Positions 1-10,930 of a DNA stretch of 64,000 nt are shown in pieces. The position numbers and the translations under genes are program-made. Position 1 is the stretch's first letter. The number at the start of each line of letters is the position of its first letter. This stretch comes from Brasenia schreberi (lineage: Eukaryota > Streptophyta > Magnoliopsida > Nymphaeales > Cabombaceae): assembly GCA_036023115.1 (NCBI GenBank), contig JAYKKT010000086.1, forward strand, positions 10,059,501 through 10,123,500. Direction: 5' to 3'. The notes under the pieces are model-generated. The model saw nothing but the letters and a program-made list of their open reading frames with translations. It did not search any database and was not told the DNA's origin.

Positions 1-2148
1 CGCTACGTTATTGGAACATTCGAAATCTAAGCGGACTGCTATGGGAATCTCGCCCTTTTAAGGGGAGATTAGGATGACCCCAGCACCAGCCCCTCGTTGG
101 TTTCGTGCCCCGTCGAAGTGCATCTTCCACACTTGGTTTTCGAAAGAATTTGCCAAAATATGGTTTTGAAAATGGTTTTGCAATATGCCTTCATCAGGCA
201 TTTCGACAAAGGTGGGATATGCGTCCTCTAAGGGGAACTCAACCACGTAATCTGCCAGGGCTTGCTCCTTAATGGAGATTTGGTGATGGTATTTCAGATC
301 ATACTCCATTAGAAGGAGTTGCCATTTGCCCAATCTACCCGTGAGAATGGGTTTTTCGAATAAGTGCTTGATTGGATCAAGCTTGGACACTATCCAGATC
401 TCATGATCTAGGAAATAGTGTCTGAATTTCTGGTAGGCCCAGACTAGGGCCAAGCACGTCTTCTCCATGGCTTGATAATTTCGTTCATAAGCCAAGAGAG
501 TTTTCGAAATATAGTAGATGGCATACTCCTTATGGGTGTCATCCTCGTATTGAGCCAACAGGGCTCCTAAAGCATTTGCATGCACGGAGATGTATAATAA
601 AAGCGGTTTTCCTTGCTTTGGAGGATTCAAAACAGGGGGATTAACCAAGTATGCCTTCAGTCTCTCGAAGGACTTTTGTCATTCGTCATCCCATAAGAAT
701 TTCGTACCCTTCCTCAACAGTTTGTTGAAGGGTTCGCATGTAGTTGCCAGATTCGATATGAATCGGCGAACGGATTATAAGCGACCCTGGAGGCTACGGA
801 TTTGGGTGAGATTGGAGGGCGGAGCCATGTCTATGATGGCTCGACACTTAGAGGGGTCGACTTCTATTCCCCTTTGGCTTACCATAAAGCCTAGAAGCTT
901 CCCTGATTCTACCCCGAACACACATTTTTGAGGGTTTAGCTTTACTTTGTAAAGCCTAAGCCTTTCGAAAATCTTTTGTAAACATTCGATATGGGTGCAT
1001 CGGGTTTTGGATTTCGCCAAGAGATAATCTACATACACTTCTACAAGCTCATGAATTTGATCATGGAAGATCGTGTTCATGGCTCATTGGTATGTTGCGC
1101 CGGCATTTTTCAAACCAAAGGGCATGACTGTATAGCAGTATGTGCCCCATGGGGTTGTGAAGGCGGTCTTACCCTGATCTCGTGGACTTAGTTTGATTTG
1201 ATTATAGCCTGAATAGCCATCCATAAACGAAAACATTTCATGATTTGCAGTACTATCGACTATCAAATCTATGTTTGGTAAAGTATAATTATCCTTTGGA
1301 GTGGCTTTATTCAGGTTTCTGAAATCGATGCATATTCGAATTTTCCCATTGGTTTTTTGAACTACAATGATATTTGATAACTAATTAGAATACGCAATGG
1401 GTTTTATAAATCTGGCTTTTAGTAGATCTTCTAAACCCTCTTTAACTTGCGTGTGTACATTCGGGTGTATTTTCCTAAGCTTCTGCTTTATGGGTTTTAC
1501 ACCTACATCTAAGGGAAGACGATGCTCGACAATGTTGGGATCTATGCCCGGCATGTCTTCATACGTCCATGCAAACACATCTAAATAGGTTTGTAGAAAT
1601 GCAATGAATGCTAACTTTTCAGTTTCATGCAATCATGCGCCTATTTTGATGGTTTTGGGATTGGAATCATCCCCTAGGTTCACCTCTATGAAATCTCCTC
1701 CTACTGATTGGGAAGGTCTTTCAAAATCGAGAATTCTATGAAATTCTAGGAGCTCAGAAGTGGGATCTTCCTCAAGGGTATCCACTTCTGGGCTTTGATC
1801 ATTCTCGTGGGCTATAGACCCGAGGGAACTTGATGCGTGGTTTTTAAAATGACCTGGTTTCGTACTTGGATTTTCAAATGTTTTCGAAATTTTTGGTCTG
1901 GCTATGCAGATGACGTTTCTTTCTAAATCCTTTTCTTTTGCCAAAGTCCTACCAGGAGCAGCTATGTATAAAATCTTTTTGGTATTTTCCAAATTTTCAA
2001 TTTTTTTGGGTTTTTGTAAAACAAGAACTTTGGGAACTACACAAAGCACTCTTTTGTTCGAGTTTTTGTTTTTTCTTGTTTTTCGATTTTTTTGATTTTA
2101 AGCTTTTCAAATGTTTTTGTATTTTTTAGAAAAGGGATCTTCCGTCAT
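1..2148 (-). pseudogene. pol: Element A pol (N-terminal spacer, RT, RNase H, start of second RNase H), broken
   Basis: Pol begins at an ATG (2148-2146) followed by GAAGATCCC and preceded by an acceptor-like TTTTCCCTTTGTAG. A lysine-rich spacer (about 2100-1700) leads into the RT, where KQKLRKIHP, FMDGYSGYNQIKL and FGLKNAGATYQ are readable between about 1500 and 1080. The catalytic box reads YVDY instead of YVDD near 1030-1040, so one metal-binding aspartate is lost. RNase H follows (about 720-250), and HFDGARNQRGAGAG near 60-125 opens the second, archaeal-type RNase H. The frame is interrupted near 1632, 1380, 1267, 1081 and 770. The gene continues off the left edge. Confidence 0.9.
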
Positions 2149-2173
2149 ACCTACAAAGGGAAAATACTACGGG

Positions 2174-3499
2174 TTAGACTCGGAATAGGAGATCTAAATT
2201 GTAGGTCTCTTCTAAGGCAGGCTCCGGGGCACCCTTGACCCAAGTGGTCACAGGGGGTGGCTCCGGCGGTATTCGGGGAGTATAACCGATCCCATATCGG
2301 CTTGGGTTGGCCCTAGGAAGGATGGGCTCTAGGAGATCCTGGTTCTGCGCCCCTAGACTCTTGTAGGGCGTGTAGCCCTTGTTTAACAACATGTTCCACG
2401 ACTTTTTGTTTTTTGAGAAAGTAGGATACAAGTCGTGGTCTTGGAACATGCTATCGTCCATATTAGGCTCGTACGGCCTCTTGTCCAGGGGCTTTGGAAA
2501 TAGGGAACGCTTGGGTTTTCCTAGGAGGATTAAAGTTGGGAGGGGGCCTGCTTTGGGTGGCCCCTTCACACATACAACCTTCCTAGGGTTGTTCAACATG
2601 AGCCGAGGTGGCTCAACCATAATTTGCCCCAGGTTAGCCTTATGGGCCTGAGAGCTTGATAAACAAGGGGAGTTTATGATCCCCTGAAGCTGTGGGTGAC
2701 TCTCACCTAGGATCACTACGACCTGGTCCCTAAAAGGGATCTTGACACACCTGTGGAAGGTGGATGGCACAGCGCACAAACTGTGTATCCAGGGCCTTCC
2801 CAGCAACAGGTTATAATGGGGGTGGATGTCCAAGACATGGAACACCCCCGTGTGTTCGATCCCTCCCGTTTCCATTGGGAGTTTGATGGATCCTAAAGGT
2901 CTAGACGCATTCCCATCGTATCCAGTGATAACGATGGGGCTTGGGTTCACTGAAGTCAAGGTGACTCCGATTTTGTACGCCACATGAAGTAGAAGGATGT
3001 TGAGCCCTCCTCCACCGTCGACTAGGCACTTGTCCAGAGAGTGGTTGTTTAGAACCACCACGATATGCAGGGCCTGGTTATGGGTTTCGTAGGGTCTATC
3101 TACATCATCTTCCGAAAAAGTGATGGGCGATTTTGCTCCTAATAAAGCCACTTGGGCAGGCAAGGATTCTGGACTTATGTTCGAATCAACCTTGGACCTT
3201 TCTAGAATTTTCTCTAATACAAGTCTATGCCTAGGCGAGGGTTTTATAAGCTCTAGGATAGACATGTGAATAGGAATCTTTGAGAGGTGGTTTTCGAAGT
3301 CATAAGGATATAGGATGACTTTGTCCTTATCTGCTTTTGGCAGACCACTAGGGATACATGCTTTTGAGGGGCCAGGCACACTGACCACCTTTTGAGCACC
3401 TTGAAGGTGCGGGGGTTGATAGATCCTCCCGGATCTAGTGACTTCCCCCACGACCAGCCTAGGGTTCGCGCTAAACTTGGCTCTAAGGATGAGCTAAAC
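2174..3499 (-). pseudogene. Element A protease and G-patch-like region
   Basis: A 425-residue open stretch (3451-2174) carries a retropepsin-like domain: LVDGGGGLNIL is the active-site loop (DGG where retropepsins usually have DTG or DSG) and LLLGRPWIHS is the second conserved strand. Downstream, near 2420-2290, a glycine-rich block has the G-patch pattern (SWNMLLNKGY..YKSLGAQNQ....GIGYTPR). The open frame ends in LLFRV and a stop at 2174, 25 nt before the pol ATG. Relative to gag it lies in another frame, because a copy of about 20 bp (ACTTCCCCCACGACCAGCCT) has been inserted near 3490-3515. Confidence 0.88.
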
Positions 3500-5055
3500 T
3501 TCCCCCACGACCAGCCTTGGATTTTTAAAACTGGTTTTATCGGGGTTTCCACTTTTGGTGGTCCCTGAATGACGACTTGTGCGGGCCTCTTGTATAGTAC
3601 AAGGATGGGCGCACAAGTAGGTCGACCAGGTTCTGGCTTTCGCGCTAGTTCCTTAGAAATGGTGAGGGTACATACCTCCTTTCCTTTCCCACTGCCACTG
3701 GCGTGTTTGGGAAAGGGTTCCTTGAAGATAGCTTGAGGTGGCTCAGGTTCCGCAGTGACCTGGAGCCGGCCTTCTGCTATCAAGTTCTCAATTTTATTTA
3801 AGAGAGAGAAGCAGCGTTTGGTATCATGGCCTTTGAGCCGATGATACTTACAAAATCGGTTTAAATACCCCCCTTTGGAAGTGACTCCTTCGGGGATTTC
3901 AGGGAGTTCTATCATGCCCTGGGCAAGTAAGAGGTCTAGGACCTCCAACACAGGTTGCCCCAGCGGAGTATACTCCGGTTTTTCAACCAATTTTTGAAAA
4001 TTGCGTTCCCTCTTATTTTCTAATTTTTTAAAATTTTTGGAAGTGCCCGCCATGCCTGGATCCACCCGGACATTGGCGATTTTATGGGGCTTTGCCCCTT
4101 TGTCCGTCGTGGGCAGCCCATATGCGATGGGCTTTTCCAAACGGTTTTTTGGAACGGCACTTCCTTTCCATAGGTGATCGTATGTCCCTTTTCGTAAGTT
4201 GGTTTTGAAAAGGGAGGCCTTTTTGATCAACTTATGGAAAGTTGAAATCTCATGGAGCGAGAGAAGGGTTTTTAACTCGCTTTTAAAATTATCCAGGATG
4301 AGCATTACTGTGCATCCTTCGGATATGGGCTCTCGCACTTGGCCCAAAAGCGACCTCCATCTTATAATGAAGGCATGCACGTCTTCGTTCATGCCTTGCT
4401 TTGTATCCCTTAAGGTATTCAGGGTTGGCGTGACTTCTACGTTGTGTTCAAATCTTTGCATGAAGTAGTTCGCTAACTCTTCAAAAGTAGCGAACTGGCT
4501 TAAGTCGTAGGAAGCCAGCCATTTGGCAGCTGTGCCTTTAAGGGATAGAGGGAACCAATACACCCATTTCATCGAGTCCTTTTTCTTCTTATGGGCTCGA
4601 CGTGAGAAAAGCTGCAAGTGAGACCTAGGGTCTCCCATGCCATCATACTGATGGAAGTTCGGTATTTCATCGTCATTGTCTATTTCGTAATCCATAGGAA
4701 GGAAATCAGACAGGGCGTAGTTTCTTTTCTCTTTATTCTGCCCTTTCAGCAACTTCTATAGGGCTTTACGGTCCTTTTGTGTGAAGGACTTGTGGTATTG
4801 GTTGCCTTCCATTACAGAGGCCTCTTTTTGCTTGCGAGGTTTTTCAGATTTCTTTTTAGGCCTTTGTTCACCGTTCGATGAACATGAATCGCCTACTTCA
4901 GCCTATTGGCTGAGAGCATCGATTTTGGCCTCAAACTCCCTTCTCAAGTCCTCGATTTCATCTAGTTTTATTTGGTTTTTGAAAATCCTCCTAGAGTGAG
5001 AACTTGATGCGCATCAGCCTTGGCTCGACACTTCACTTGGATTGGATTTTGACAT
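3500..5055 (-). pseudogene. gag: Element A gag (capsid and zinc knuckle), with stops
   Basis: The gag start is the ATG at 5055-5053 (MSKSNPSE). A charged, coiled-coil-like N-terminus is followed by a retrotransposon-gag capsid domain (WVYWFPLSLKGTAAKWLASY near 4560-4500) and by one zinc knuckle CKYHRLKGHDTKRC near 3850-3810, a variant of the usual CX2CX4HX4C with histidine at the second position. Stops interrupt the N-terminal part, for example CAG to TAG near 4757 and another near 4905. The main open stretch begins only at 4752. Gag would form the particle that packages the element RNA. The frame shifts at the short duplication near 3500. Confidence 0.88.
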
Positions 5056-5175
5056 GCTTTTCAAGCTTTTTCAAAATGTCCTAAGTACAAGCAAAGAAAA
5101 CAAGTTAAAAATGACACCTTTTCAAAATTTTCGCAAGACTCCTTAAAAAAAAAACTCGATTTTTGAAAGGCTCAC

Positions 5176-5193
5176 GTCCCACCGGGCGTGCCA
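5176..5193 (-). other. Primer binding site of element A
   Basis: On the minus strand this reads TGGCACGCCCGGTGGGAC, five nucleotides after the LTR end. The same 18-mer, or a one- or two-base variant, follows the 5' LTR in elements C, D, E and F. It is not the common initiator-Met tRNA site (TGGTATCAGAGC). I could not assign the tRNA. Confidence 0.85.
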
Positions 5194-5779
5194 ATCTCTG
5201 TAGACGCGCGAAAATCCCCGCCTCTCGCCTTTTTCAGGGCTCGAAGCGGATCCTCTCGTGTGTCTAAGGCCTATGTATGCAAACAGGGCGTGCCAGCTAG
5301 CTTACTTAAGCTAGCGAAGATATTTTTAACACTGACTTCTAAACGTGGCGACTGTGAGCAAGTAAGCTCTTGTCGTCACAAACCTTCTTGCACCGATGCG
5401 CAAGGGTCAGTCTGTACGCTTTGCAAAAATCGAGTTTTGGAGAGAAAGTCTATGAAGCGGTTCGAGGTGTCTATTTCGGGTCTTTAAAATGCGATTGCAT
5501 GTTTTAGATCACGTGGATTTGCACGTGCCTAAGTCTTTTCTTTTATCCCTTTTCGGGCCACCTAGTTTGTGTGTTATGAACACTCCACTACATGGGCGAA
5601 TTCGAGCGGGGCTTGCTTTGATGCAATATGCATCCTACCTCATGGTATGGCGTAGATGCAAAGCAAACTCACACTACTCCAAAGGGAAAACCCGAAATGT
5701 AAAGACAATACTGAAGGGAAATAACCGAAGGGAAATAACCGAAGGGAGATATGTATATAGATTATGTATATGAGCCCTT

Positions 5780-6300
5780 ACTCGGGTCTTGCAAATAAGA
5801 GCGAAGGCTCAATGTGGGTGCGTGTTTGAATTGAAAGACTTACACACACGACATGAAATTAAACCCAAATATAAATTGCAGTATGGCCTTGACTAAGGTC
5901 TTGGGAGTAAGAGCGAAGGCTCAATGTGTGTGAGTGCTTGAATTGAAGTACTACACACACGACATAAATGAAACCCAAATATAACTGCAATAAGGCCTTT
6001 ACTAAGGTCTTGGGAATAAGAGCGAAGGCTCAATGTGTGTGAGAGTGCTTGAATTGAAAGACTTACACACACGACATGAAATGAAACCCAAATAGTATAG
6101 GTCGGCCCTTACTTGGGTCTTTCAAATAAGAGCGAAAGCTCAATGTGTGTGAAAGTGCTTGAATTGAAAGACTTACTCACACGACATGAAATGAAACCCA
6201 AATAGTATAGGTCGGCCCTTACTTGGGTCTTTCAAATAAGAGCGAAAGCTCAATGTGTGTGAAAGTGCTTGAATTGAAAGACAACGCACCCAACTTAAGC
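5780..6300 (-). repeat. 110-bp tandem array inside the LTR of element A
   Basis: Five units, spaced 109-112 bp, each contain AAGAGCGAARGCTCAATGTG; the cores start at about 5800, 5912, 6021, 6131 and 6241. Each unit also has GAATTGAAAGACTTACACAC and an ACCCAAAT block. GAGC-GAAA-GCTC is a small perfect inverted repeat. Confidence 0.9.
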
Positions 6301-6420
6301 AAAAACCCTTCGAAAATGAAAGTATAGGTATATACTTGTATATTATGGGCTGATTAGGCCCGTGTGTGTTCAAAATCGTGCACAACTAAGAGAGTGCACG
6401 TGTGTGGGTGTGCCAAGCCA

Positions 6421-6461
6421 CGTTATTACAAGCGGGGGGAGACTATGCTCCGTTATTACAA
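6421..6461 (-). repeat. Paired CGTTATTACAA repeats around a GGAG/CTCC hairpin
   Basis: Direct repeats CGTTATTACAA at 6421-6431 and 6451-6461 flank GGGGGGAGACTATGCTCC, which can fold as GGAG paired with CTCC. The same arrangement is seen in all other LTRs of the window. Confidence 0.8.
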
Positions 6462-7190
6462 CCCCGTATCAAATTGAATCTCAAGCAAGTATACAACTAA
6501 AGACCGAGTTTAGGCACTTACGAGTAGCTGGTCCGTAGAGGCCTTGCTTGAGCGTGGGCTTGGCCTTCGCCTTGGGCTGCAAACGGGAGCTCCGCGAGGG
6601 TGAATGACAAAGGGTGTTGGCCGGCTGCAAGTGGGGCGCGGGATAGGCGCCTCGAAGGTGGCCGGCTGCAAATGGGTGTCGCCTTGATGTGGGGGATTAA
6701 AGGGGCTGGGCCAAGTGAGTGTGTAGGGTCACTAGGAGGGTCTAGAGTATTGGGGAGTATGGACCTAAAGGGAGTTTAAGGGAAGGCCGAATGGGAGTCT
6801 TATAGGGTGGCCGGATGTAGATAGGATGGTTAGGTAGTGGCCGGTAGTTTAGGTTGTGATAGGTTCGGCTAAGTGAGAGTGGTGGCAGCAAAGGGCTGAT
6901 GTGTAGGTAAGGTGGTGGTATAGTGGGTGGCTAGGAGTGGAGAGGGAGTAGAGAAGGAGTTAGGTAGAGTGGGGGGTACTTACCGAATGGGGAGAGAAGG
7001 TGGATGGAAGAGAGAAGCCGGGTGGTTGGGAAGTAGTGCAAGTGGTGGCGTCCGGCTGGGAGATGGTGGTGGGATGGAGAGCAGGTGGCGATGTGGGTGG
7101 AGCAGGTGGAGCAAGTGGGAGATGGTGGGACTCGGCTGGACTTGGGGAAGGAGGGGACCCGGCTGGGATGGGTGAAGCCACTAGATAGGG

Positions 7191-7220
7191 AAACCCGCCC
7201 CCAAGGGGGTTTATATAGGG
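7191..7220 (-). promoter_or_regulatory. Putative core promoter: TATATAA beside a CCCCC/GGGGG palindrome (element A LTR)
   Basis: On the minus strand TATATAA (7217-7211) is followed directly by ACCCCC-TT-GGGGGCGGGTTT. The same pair occurs in the LTRs of E (31996), S3 (27032) and F (52467), with weaker forms in S2 and S4. Use as a promoter is inferred from the motif only. Confidence 0.55.
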
Positions 7221-8433
7221 ATCGGTAGGTCGGTTAGGGTTGGGTTTGGGGTAGTGGTTAGGTGGTTTAGGTAGGGTGGTATGAAGATAAGGTGGGCTGG
7301 AAAGGGTAGGGCCAGATATTTTGAAAACTAGTGGTTTGGGTAGATTGTGGGCTAGGGGTGGTTTAGGGGTTTAGGGCTAGGTTAGGTGGTTGGGTTTTAG
7401 GGTGAGGTTTAGTGAGCTAGGTTAGGTGATTAGGCTAGGTTTAAGCTAGGTTTAGGGAAATTAACCTAGGTTTAGGAAAGGATTAGGGAAGTGGGTTAGG
7501 TGATTAGGTTGGGATTAGGCCGGGATTAGGGAAGTGGGTTAGGTGATTAGGCTCAGATTAGGGGTGGATTAGGTGTTTTGGGTTAGGTTTAGGTGAAGGA
7601 GCTCCCTTTGCATGGCCCATAGATCCTAACCACCTCATGTTGGTGCAGCCCTAGGTTAGGTTTTGGCTAATTACAAGCTCAAACCCACTCAATTCGGCTA
7701 ACCCACATGATTAGCCCCAAACTTGACACACAAGTCAAGCTTAATTACAACACTCTTGATATTTTCCATCCCCACTCTCTCTCATGCCCATAATCCCACG
7801 TGAATTTCAAGTGGGCCCCACCTCCATTTATGAGAAGGTGATGTGGGCCATGGATGTGGATATTGGATTGGATCTCTGGATCCAAATCCAAATCCAAGTC
7901 CACACATGGGTTTGGATTGGGATCTGGATATATATGGTCCAGATCCAATCCAAACTGAACTCTGACTCCTTTGAGCTGGGTTCGAAACGGACGATTTGTG
8001 CGGGGCCTGACAGCATCAGTACTCCGTCTGCGTTGGGTCTTCACCAACATAGTCGTCCTCCTCCGTTTCTGCCTTCCGGAGATGACTTCAAATGACATTT
8101 TGATAAGAACAGGGTCTTGGACGTTCGAGATCCTGGGGGTATGGATGTGATACAAGAGTTGCTGTGCCGGGCTTGACATGTGCTCCGGTTCCGGGCTCTC
8201 TTTGACATTGTTGGTCCTGTCTTGATTAGGCCAAGCTGCTTCGGGGTTTCAAAAACGTGTTTTAAAAGGTTTTCAAAAGCCATATTATATATTTTTGAAA
8301 TATAAAGTTTAAAACATATATACAGGGTTGTCTGGAAGGCTCCTGGGTTTCCAGATTCAAAAATGGCCCTTTGGGGCTGCTTGTACAAAACCAGATGAAA
8401 TCAAGAAATTCGTGGGATTTCGGGGTGTTTACA

Positions 8434-9042
8434 CCCCCACGCACACATTGAGCCTTTCCACTCTTAAGATATAGATATATTTAAATTTCTGCAATTTACA
8501 TTCAAGTCGTGTGAGTTGCATTCAATTTGGGTTTTCCCTTCTGTTAAGTCTTTAAATTTTGGGTTTTACATTTAAGTTGTGTGAGTTGCATTGCATACTC
8601 GCAACACTCGAGCTAGAGTGCATACCTACATCGAACAAACCCGAACAAATCGTGCAAAAACACCCATCTTAGGCCACTTCACACACACTCCACACCTAAG
8701 TGGTTAAAACTGAAAGACTTAGGGTCGCCCAAATCAAAAACTCGCCAAGTGCATGATTTCAAAAGGATTTTAAAACACTTCTTTATTTAAAAATCGATCT
8801 TGATTTTAACTTGTTTCAAACGAAGTCTCTAAGCGTACAAACTGACCCTTGCACATCGGTGCAAGAAGGTCTGCGATGAAAAGATCCCGCTTGCCTACAA
8901 TTGCCTTTCAAAACTCAGATATTTCAAAACATACTTCGCTAGTTTGAGTAAGCTAGCTGGCATGCCCTAAAAGCGAACGTAGATTGTGAAAAGATTCACT
9001 TAGGCCTAAGAAACCCAGAGTCGAAGATTTTCCGTGTCTACA
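8434..9042 (+). repeat. 3' part of the 5' LTR of element D
   Basis: It matches 14298-14910 closely, including the U5 stem-loop with CTTGC/GCAAG arms (about 8850-8870) and the end CCGTGTCTACA. It is directly followed by a primer binding site. The left part is cut off by the insertion of element A. Confidence 0.88.
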
Positions 9043-9047
9043 GATTT

Positions 9048-9065
9048 TGGCATGCTCGGTGGGAC
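9048..9065 (+). other. Primer binding site of element D
   Basis: TGGCATGCTCGGTGGGAC, two changes from the site in A and E (TGGCACGCCCGGTGGGAC), lies five nucleotides after the LTR end. Confidence 0.82.
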
Positions 9066-9179
9066 CCTAGACTTAAGTAGAGTTCAAACAAACAAGTTAC
9101 ACTCAAATTTTCGAAAAAAGTGTTTTCCAAAATCATGCATACTTTTGAAATTTGCAAGAAAAGGGATGAAAAGATACAA

Positions 9180-10080
9180 TCCTCATTGAGTGAACTAAAA
9201 AAGACTTTGAAAACAGATAAAGCCAAAGAGAGCTCGATGATATTCAAAAAATGTTTCAAAAGATGAATGCTTTAAAAGCCCATCGATCTCATAGCAGCTC
9301 TTCTAGGGCACATAAAGATCGTGAAAAAAAACCGATCTTAAACTCAATGAAGGATGTGAGGTAAAAGGCCAAACCCCAGAAAAGGGCGAGTCCTCCACTC
9401 CCACACTACCAAAATCCTCGTCGAGTAAATTAAAAGTGGTTTTCAAAATAGCCAAAGAACGAGAAACGCTAGCTGATATACGGGTGATTTTCAAAAAAAT
9501 GGATGTTTTAAGCAAGGAGCTTAAAACCCATAAATCCCATAGCAGCTCTTCTCAGGCGCACAAAGATTGTGAAAAGAAAACCAAATTCAAAATCGATGAA
9601 GGAATTGAGGTAAAAGGTCAAACCCCAGAAAAGGGCGAGTCCTCTACTCCCATATTTCCAAAATCCCACAAATCCAAAGGAAATTCGAAAACAGACTATT
9701 CGAAAAAAGACAAAAAAATTGAAAAATCAAACTTTGAAATTTCGAAAAATTCAAGTGCAATTCCTAAGTCTAGGCACACACACAGAGGGACATAAAACCC
9801 ACACCCCACAAAGAGGTATGCCTGAAAATAGGTAGGTTTCGAAAAGGAACGCCTCGTGAGGCCCCGGGGGCTCAAAATAGAGTTACCCGGGAAAACGGCC
9901 TGCTCTCACCTTGAAAAGGTAGACAAGCCACAAAGAGGTATGCCTGAAACCCATCCTTCTCAAAACTCTCTTCTTCATATAGGGTCATCAAATGCATTGG
10001 ATAAACCCTCTGCACACACAAACCCACGAAATGTGCCTAAGTTAGAGAATTTTCAAGGTGCGCCAAATATCCTGCACTAG
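9180..10080 (+). pseudogene. Element D Gag-position region with an internal duplication, no capsid domain seen
   Basis: This region occupies the place of gag but no capsid motif or zinc knuckle can be read. Two similar units (about 9200-9415 and 9436-9655) both contain the pattern CATAGCAGCTCTTCT, CACAAAGAT and AAACCCCAGAAAAGGGCGAGTCC. The second unit codes a lysine- and serine-rich stretch of 119 residues (9436-9795) with heptad-like charged segments. A further 74-residue open stretch follows at 9856-10080. The product is unknown. The S/K-rich composition resembles the charged N-terminus of Gag in the other elements. I infer a decayed or structurally different Gag. Confidence 0.5.
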
Positions 10081-10122
10081 CCAAAAGAATTTCAAAAACA
10101 AAAACAAAAACAAACTCAAAAA

Positions 10123-10930
10123 ATGGTAGACATGGAGACCCCTAATGCATGCATCGACATCTTAGGAGCTCATAACCCTGCCATAGAAAAACCCACTTCT
10201 TCGAGCCTAGTCTTTTACCCTGGAACCAAGATTAGAGCTTTGAAACAAAAAAATCCATCCCTAGGGGCACCACGAGTTGAACCTAGGGAGCAAGTCAAAA
10301 AATTCGAGGGAGCAAGCTTGTCTTCCCTCGAAGAAAAATTCTCCCAAAAACAGGTTGTATGGGAGGGAGCTCAAGTCTTCCATCACCCTGCAATATCCAA
10401 AGTTCCTCAAGGACCCAAGCATGGCTTTCCTTGAGGACAAAATCTTCCAATTCAGGGTTGTATGGAAGCACAAGTCTTCCATCACCCCAAAATATCCAAA
10501 GTCTATCGAGGGACCAAGCACGGTTTCCCTTGAAGACAAAAACACCCTAAAATATCCAAAACTTCTCAAAGGACCAAGCACGGTTTACTTTGAGAAGCAA
10601 ACCTCCCAAACCAGGGTTGTATGGAAGCCCAAGTCTTCCATCGCCCCAGAATCCAAAATCCCAAAATCCAAAAGGGTATATACCCCTGACATGGATGATT
10701 CCTTGTTCCAAGGCCATGATTTATACAAAAACTTTTCAAAAAACAAGAAGTCTTGGAACATGATTCTGAATATGGGATATAAGCCCTACCAGGGCATGGG
10801 AACCCAAAACCAAGGTAGGCTCAAACCTGTCCTACCTCAGGCCAATCGACAAAAGCATGGATTGGGCTACAGCCCACCCATACCCCCAGAGCCGCCACCT
10901 AAGACCATCTGGGTCAAGGGTGCCCTATAG
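10123..10930 (+). pseudogene. Element D repeat region followed by a G-patch-like module
   Basis: The first part (about 10290-10660) holds three to four imperfect copies of a unit of roughly 90-100 bp, coding variants of VVWKxKSSIxPxYPK followed by GPSxxSLEDK. One copy is read in another frame. The second part (about 10680-10920) codes a block matching the end of the protease ORF of the other elements: MDDSLFQGHDLY, SWNMILNMGYKPYQGMG and HGLGYSPPIPPEPPP, the G-patch-like pattern. The retropepsin motifs (DGGGG, LLLGRPW) are absent. The open stretch 10277-10930 (217 residues) ends 36 nt before an acceptor-like TTTTCTTTGTAG at 11004. Confidence 0.7.

Larger units (their letters stand above)
1..8433 (-). 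mobile_element. Element A: Ty3/gypsy (Tat-like) LTR retrotransposon, left part cut by the window
   Basis: The 5' LTR lies at 5199-8433 and the internal region runs leftward through the primer binding site, gag, protease with G-patch and pol to the window edge, where the second RNase H begins. Integrase and the 3' LTR lie outside. The right end at 8433 abuts CCCCCACGCACACATT, a sequence that reappears in the 3' LTR of element D (about 14298), so A was inserted into the 5' LTR of D. The order gag-PR-RT-RH-aRNH and the second RNase H place it in the Tat-like group. Coding parts carry several stops and frameshifts, so A is defective. Confidence 0.93.
5199..8433 (-). repeat. 5' LTR of element A (3235 bp)
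   Basis: It starts TGTAAACACCCCGAAATCCC on the minus strand (right end) and ends in TCTACA (left end). U3 holds a TTGGAT/ATCCAA-rich stretch (about 7855-7960), the block GGCTGCACCAA (about 7640-7650) and a CTAACC-rich low-complexity stretch (7230-7600). A TATATAA with a C5/G5 palindrome lies at 7192-7217. Donor-like GTAAGT motifs lie at 6978-6983 and 6516-6521. A 110-bp tandem array lies at about 5780-6300, and the U5 stem-loop at about 5383-5410. No protein-coding potential. Confidence 0.93.

Noticed and set aside
5800..6300. The regular 110-bp units as a CRISPR array
   Set aside because: Units are nearly identical over their whole length, so there are no unique spacers, and the array is inside a plant LTR.
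6927..7188. Gly/Trp- or Pro/Ser-rich frames on both strands near the leader (also 44651-45112, 26975-27202)
   Set aside because: They are caused by GGTGG/CCACC-rich leader text and are open on both strands.
7230..7600. Telomere-like TTTAGGG/TTAGG text in the LTRs (also 26640-26990, 31640-31900, 45150-45430, 52500-52860)
   Set aside because: The words TTTAGGG and TTAGG occur often but not as a regular (TTTAGGG)n array; they lie at the same place in each LTR and belong to its U3. It is low-complexity LTR text, not an interstitial telomere.
7745..8179. Open frame of about 140 residues repeated in many LTRs (also 26041-26485, 31020-31490, 53003-53413, 62778-63188)
   Set aside because: The frame is open on both strands over the ATCCAA-rich stretch and gives DPNPNP/WIWIWI-like products. 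It is low-complexity sequence in U3, upstream of the presumed promoter, with no known domain.
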